Shown here: positions 59,624-64,000 of the stretch, in pieces
Numbering within the stretch: position 1 is the first letter of the stretch
Layout of the letters: each line of letters opens with the position of its first letter
Source: Phoronis australis
Lineage: Eukaryota > Phoronida > Phoronidae
Assembly (NCBI GenBank): GCA_002633005.1
Contig: NMRA01000137.1
Coordinates: 372,001-436,000, forward strand
Length of the DNA stretch: 64,000 bases
Direction of reading: 5' to 3'
Program-made: the position numbers and the translations under genes
The notes under the pieces: model-generated
Databases searched by the model: none
Seen by the model: the letters and a program-made list of their open reading frames with translations, nothing else
What the model was told of the DNA's origin: nothing

Positions 59624-59755
59624 CAGTAACGCTACGACCTATGTTAGGACCTAGCGAAAATCTAGCCAAAGTCACGTGTTCTCATTTTAAATACACGGCA
59701 CAATCTCACGTAATCTCGCGAAGTCTTTCTTTTTAGCGAGGTCCTAGCGTTACTG
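59624..59755. mobile_element. 132-bp MITE with CAGTAACGCTA termini
   Basis: CAGTAACGCTA...AGGACCTAGCGAAAATC on the left matches in reverse CTTTTTAGCGAGGTCCTAGCGTTACTG on the right. The left arm has an extra stretch (about 11 bp) within it. There is no convincing target duplication and no coding content. Confidence 0.6.
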
Positions 59756-60929
59756 ACTGGGAGGCTGGAATCGGCTACCGCCGTCTGAAACACTTGGTTG
59801 GTCTAAAATCAGTAGGGAAAATGAAAGGCAGGTAGAGGCGACGCGTTGCTCGCAGCACATCATACAGTGATTGGAATTATTTTTTAAGGCCAACTTTTTT
59901 TAATTTGAAAATTTTGAGAATTGTAGATGGTGTTGGTTTTCAGATTTATTGGAAATAAAGCTTTATAGAATTATCCAACTGGCTTTATTCGCAAAATTCA
60001 TGGCCTCATGAAAATGTGTACATCCCGAGGCGGCGGTGGAAAATTCTGTTCGATTTTGTGACGTCAAAGTATACATGTCGACTTGCCATACAGCACTGGG
60101 AGTCTAAACTCTGGAGGACTAAGTTTTAATAGAGAATGCGGATACTGTTTGTATGGCGTTTATTGAAAGTGCAAATCCCCGGTTGCCTCGGCCTTAGGGA
60201 CACAGTCCGTCGTTTTCAGGACCGAGGAAGGCAGACCAGGTCAGTAACTCAGCAAAAGCCGTTGTGGATACAGTGTATGTGATCTTATTACGAATCGACC
60301 AAACCGACGCTTTCAGACTCGTTGTCATCGCCAGTTAAAGACTCAAAATACTCTATTGGCGTACCGTCAAACTGTACGACCACTGAGGATGTCACTTGAA
60401 TACGTCTTGGGTTGATCTCAGTTGAAAAACATTCAGCCACCCATGATGGTTTTCTGGCCTTTAGTTTGATTGTTAGAATTTACAAAAATCGTCACATCAG
60501 TAGTCGGTTGCTTTCTTGAACACACGCCTTACAATCCTATCAAATCACGAAAATAAACCGACGGATTGCTTTTCAGTTTGTATGATTTACGCTTGTCTTT
60601 CGATTTATCGATTCTTTTCTTTTTCTGTCAAGATTTCTCGCCAAGTGTTGTTCATTCCATTTATCAATGCCTTAATTTATTCCCGTATTAATTGACACTC
60701 GCTTGCATTGAATTAAGTCACCCCGTCAACCCAACTGCGCATGGTTGCTTTTTAAATAACTTAAAATTTGCGCAACTCAGTATACCGATGTTATCGTACT
60801 GTTGAACTACTCTCGATAACATTGTTTGCATCTGGAGTGACAAGAAAGTCCACGTTTGATTGGAATTACGATCTGTCGCGACTTATCGGGTGACATAATG
60901 GGTGAAAAGGAAGATACTGCGTGAAAATT
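59756..60929. other. Nothing identified
   Basis: No frame over 60 codons except the one created by the minisatellite at its right edge. Confidence 0.4.
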
Positions 60930-61005
60930 GACAAAATGGGACAAATAGACAAAATGGGACAAATAGACAAAATGGGACAAAAAGACAAAATGGTTCAAAA
61001 TAGAC
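60930..61005 (+). repeat. Minisatellite, about 18-bp unit
   Basis: About four tandem units of GACAAAATGGGACAAATA occur, the last ones degenerate (GACAAAATGGTTCAAAATA). The YLSHFV repeats in the minus-strand frame across it follow from the tandem unit, not from a protein. Confidence 0.9.
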
Positions 61006-61725
61006 ATAATTGGTCAGAATGGATAGTTTGATAACCTCAGAATTACTTGGCTAAACATTTTTTCAGCAATTGCGAAGTTGGAGCCTAAGACCGAATTTCT
61101 GTCTGAAGTCGACCCTTTCACGACACAGTCCACACTCGTTGAGTTGGTGTCAATGGACGTATCGCACCTCGGGATGGGCTGCCATAATTGTGTACGTGCA
61201 GTTCAAAACTTACGATATCGTTTTCTTTTAATATATTAACGATGCGACTATAATAAGACGTTTCTAAATGAACCTGTCGCAAAAAGTGTTGTTTTCTGAA
61301 AGTCTAATGACGTGCCAGCGTGTCGTTAGCAATAGTATGCGTAATGACTCCAGTCACTGTGGCAAACCAAGATGTCACTGTGCTGTAATGACAAACAGTT
61401 CACCGCCTGTTTCGTGTGATGAATTCATCTTTTTAAGCTGTAATGGGATCATTAACACACTGACAATATTTACTGCTTGGCTGCGTTAGGCGATTTCTAG
61501 ACGAGGATTAAGGGCGTCACGTACAGGGACAACCTCTTCTTGTAAACAGCAGATTTATCATCAATGCTGGACGACCATCGTCCAACAATGAACTGGTGGA
61601 ATTTATTTTAGACTCCTGAAGGACCGTATCGACAACTTCGTGCATTTACCCAAGTATTTATGAAACGTTTTATACCACAATATTAGCGTCGAATGGCAGA
61701 TACCACCGTGTAATAACCCATTTAG
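61006..61725. other. Nothing identified
   Basis: A 73-aa plus frame at 61268-61489 is unrecognised. The right end approaches the tRNA-like repeat. Confidence 0.35.
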
Positions 61726-61757
61726 TTATCCCACTAGTGAGATAACATTTTGGCGAG

Positions 61758-61831
61758 AAAGCGAGGCCGGTTTCAAACCCGGGCCTCAAGAGTTCCGAGT
61801 CGTCGACTTTACCACTACACCACTCAGCGGC
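61758..61831 (-). repeat. tRNA-like sequence (SINE head or tRNA pseudogene)
   Basis: On the minus strand CGCTGAGTGGTGTAGTGGTA has an A-box (TGGTGTAGTGG), and CCCGGGTTTGAAACCGG forms a T-arm with a B-box changed by one base from GGTTCGAAACC. The anticodon stem is imperfect. Just beyond lies a near-perfect palindrome GTTATCCCACTAGTGAGATA (61726-61747). Most likely the head of a SINE. Confidence 0.5.
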
Positions 61832-62469
61832 TGACGTCATCGAACGTGAAAATAGAATACTTAAATGAGTACCGACATTTATAGGCTATGGAAAATAATA
61901 AGCATAATTTCCATAAAAACGATATTTTAATTCAGTGAAATTTCTCTCTCGTGTTCTCTCACTTGTAAATCACCGAATGCGGGTATCGTGTCGTCGGGAT
62001 CCTTTGACTTGAGCATTATACTCAGTTACTACTGGTTACCTACTTTAGCAGACGATATTTTCCCGGTCAAAGCTTATCGTGATAAAATGTGTAGTAAGCT
62101 ATAATAGTTGCTAAACGTTAATTTATAGATTCACTTTACTTCTATTTTGTTTAAATTTTCAATTGGTTTTGAGTAAAAGCATTATTTGACAAAAATAGCT
62201 CGGCTTTTCTTAAAAGATCACGGCCTCCGACCCCGGTCCTCTGACACAGAAAGTAGTTACAAAACCGAGGCGAGTCGAGAAAGGTAGATCGATTCATTAC
62301 AATGTCTCTCGTTCAGTATGTGGTATAAATAGATTATTACATGTTCTCAGTTGTTACCCCCCTAATCTATATATACTTCAACTCGGTAAAATTACATATT
62401 TTCTGATAGTTGAAAGACTGTGAAATTTAATCTTGGACTTTATACCAATGTGTCATAGTCATAAATCGT
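61832..62469. other. Nothing identified
   Basis: AT-rich sequence without frames over 60 codons, between the tRNA-like sequence and copy 3 of the 0.3-kb repeat. Confidence 0.4.
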
Positions 62470-62750
62470 AACCGTATCAATAACATGACCAACTTTCGAT
62501 TGATAAAAATGTTGGGAGTGAAATCTCAAAAACGCTGTAACAATTGTGTAAAGTATCATTTCGTTTTCGTGTCATGCATCTTTTGGGTTTGTATGAATAC
62601 CGTGGCATGCCTATGTTTTGATAGTCCCTATTGCCAAAGTGGACATTTTCAAATCAATTCCTGATTGCATTTTAGAGACCAGTGTATCAAGCATAGTATC
62701 GGAAGGTTTCATAAAAATCAGATCAGGCATTTTAAAGATATGATGTTCCA
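62470..62750 (-). repeat. Dispersed 0.3-kb repeat family, copy 3 (inverted)
   Basis: The reverse complement contains AATGCCTGATCTGATTTTTA, ACAGCGTTTTTGAGATTTCA and TTGGTCATGTTATTGATAC in the same order as copy 1, so the whole 0.28-kb unit is preserved in the opposite orientation. Confidence 0.6.
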
Positions 62751-64000
62751 AAGTCAGTTTTGGACATTTTTTATCATTAAAAATGTTGAGGAACTAGACA
62801 CAGTCAAGTAGGTATGTTAAAGACATGTTTGTAATGACACGAAGATTTTGTAATTAGCGTTTAGTCCAATGGAGGTAAAATGGAATCACCTTACATTACC
62901 GTTTGAAGACGTTTTGAAGTTTACCATTCCTTGCTTGTTAGTCTATTGCAAACAGTTAAACCTGCCCATCACTGTTTAACGAAATAAGGGCCCACTTGCA
63001 TCATAATTAGCATGTCTTTTAAATTGTCCCCGTTATGGCCGTAATTGGTTAAAAAATCAATCCTCTAACTCGAGCTAGAGTCAAAAGTATGAGAATATAC
63101 ACTTTTTAATCAATTACGAACTTGTAGCGTAGGACCAAATGTCTGTCTTAAGTCACTCTAATTTTGCTATTTTCGGCCTAACCCATAGTCTAATCGTTTA
63201 GATTTTTAAGGACTGATTTATCCAGTGGTGTTCTAACGTCGCTGGTCGGCTGAAAGTAAATGATGCTTGTCCCCCCCTCAGTTTCTTGTGTACTGTTGAT
63301 TGACCCGCTTGATAGTGTGCCCGTGGCCGACGTGTCACAGGAATCAAAAGTGTGAGTTAGAGCATGGGAGAGGTACGGGGATGAAAAAACTTTGTTGTCG
63401 GAAGATTCCGACATCAAAGGCTGCCGTCAATGCTGGATCAGCCACCCGACATCTGACTGGTTTAGGAACCGGAAGTCGTCTTAGAGAACTATCCAGACGC
63501 GTTAGTCGGTTTACGCGGTAGAACCCGCGAAATCAACCAAGTGTACCTAACGATAAGGATGAACTACACAATCCCGATCGACAGCGTCCGGGTAAATGTA
63601 TTTCAATTGGACCGCTATTACAGTCACTCTCTACCAGCTAACCTACCGTCGGCTTCTGGCGACGCAGCGGGAGATCACGTGGCAAACACGTGGCCTGCGC
63701 GTTTAACCAGAGTTAGAAAATAACTTCTACGGAGTTCACTCCGAAACTTATCAAATAATAAACTTCAACATGTTTAACATCAAAATTACATCGATGAACG
63801 TGCAGTTAGTAGTTAAGGCATCTCCCAAAATGAATACTCCCTTCAGAGACTGGTGAACTTCAGGAAAAACCTAACCAGAAAATCTCTATGACTTGCGTTT
63901 CGCGCCTGCGCTCAAATTCTGGCCGAAGAAGGGCTTGCTTTGACGTCACGTCCTGAAACTATCCGGATAGACTTTGTTCAAATCGTATTAACCAACTGCG
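62751..64000. other. Nothing firmly identified; short Ser/Thr-rich frame
   Basis: A 75-aa minus frame at 63190-63417 (MMSESSDNKVFSSPYLSHAL) is Ser/Thr-rich and could be part of an exon, but the plus strand is also open there (63300-63521) and no splice context is convincing. GC content seems higher at 63300-63720. Confidence 0.3.

Noticed and set aside
60807-61007. YLSHFV-repeat protein on the minus strand
   Set aside because: It is a translation of an 18-bp minisatellite.
1-64000. CRISPR array, prokaryotic operon or phage content
   Set aside because: No regularly spaced repeats, no dense ORFs with ribosome-binding sites, and clear eukaryotic introns and transposons.

Overview
This is non-coding-rich animal DNA. 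It is AT-rich, has no bacterial-style gene packing, and carries introns, many small inverted-repeat transposons and a neuronal-type receptor exon. The one confident host gene is the first coding exon of a metabotropic glutamate receptor (class C GPCR) at 42681-43187 on the plus strand. It has a clean splice acceptor before the start codon and a clean donor after codon 160. The binding-site residues look more like group III mGluRs than group I or II. Together with a Kolobok transposon, a Penelope-like fragment and tRNA-like repeat heads, this suggests a marine invertebrate (hemichordate, lancelet, cnidarian or similar). I cannot name the species.

Layout: 1-5.4 kb is intergenic with dispersed repeats. 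5.43-6.28 kb is a short Kolobok derivative flanked by TTAA. 7.24-7.81 kb is a repeat shared with 28.5-29.3 kb. 8.63-10.32 kb is another TTAA-flanked inverted-repeat element. 10.3-35.2 kb is gene-free as far as I can see, with scattered MITEs (17.19, 29.70 kb), tRNA-like sequence (15.84 kb) and composite repeats. 35.78-37.72 kb is a well-preserved but internally deleted Kolobok transposon. It carries two convergent genes: a THAP-domain transposase (minus) and a protein with a P2X7-ballast-like cysteine motif (plus). 42.7-43.2 kb is the mGluR exon. 43.54 kb is a MITE with perfect 5-bp target duplications. 45.97-49.46 kb is a 3.5-kb element with long complex terminal inverted repeats, a decayed ORF and a nested 236-bp insertion with a 12-bp target duplication. 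50.9-51.4 kb is a palindrome made of further copies of that insertion. 54.8-55.05 kb is a GIY-YIG remnant of a Penelope-like retroelement. 58-64 kb holds small MITEs, a minisatellite, a tRNA-like sequence and a third copy of a 0.3-kb repeat.

How the parts relate: the window is probably the 5' part of the mGluR gene, with a large first coding intron running off the right edge, plus upstream flank. Nearly everything else recognisable is transposon-derived. The most informative piece is the Kolobok element. Its two terminal repeats seem to act as promoters (a CCGGAAGTGACG motif in every arm) for two convergent genes, and an internal deletion has fused the truncated 3' ends of both. All repeat boundaries were found by eye, so small coordinate errors are possible.
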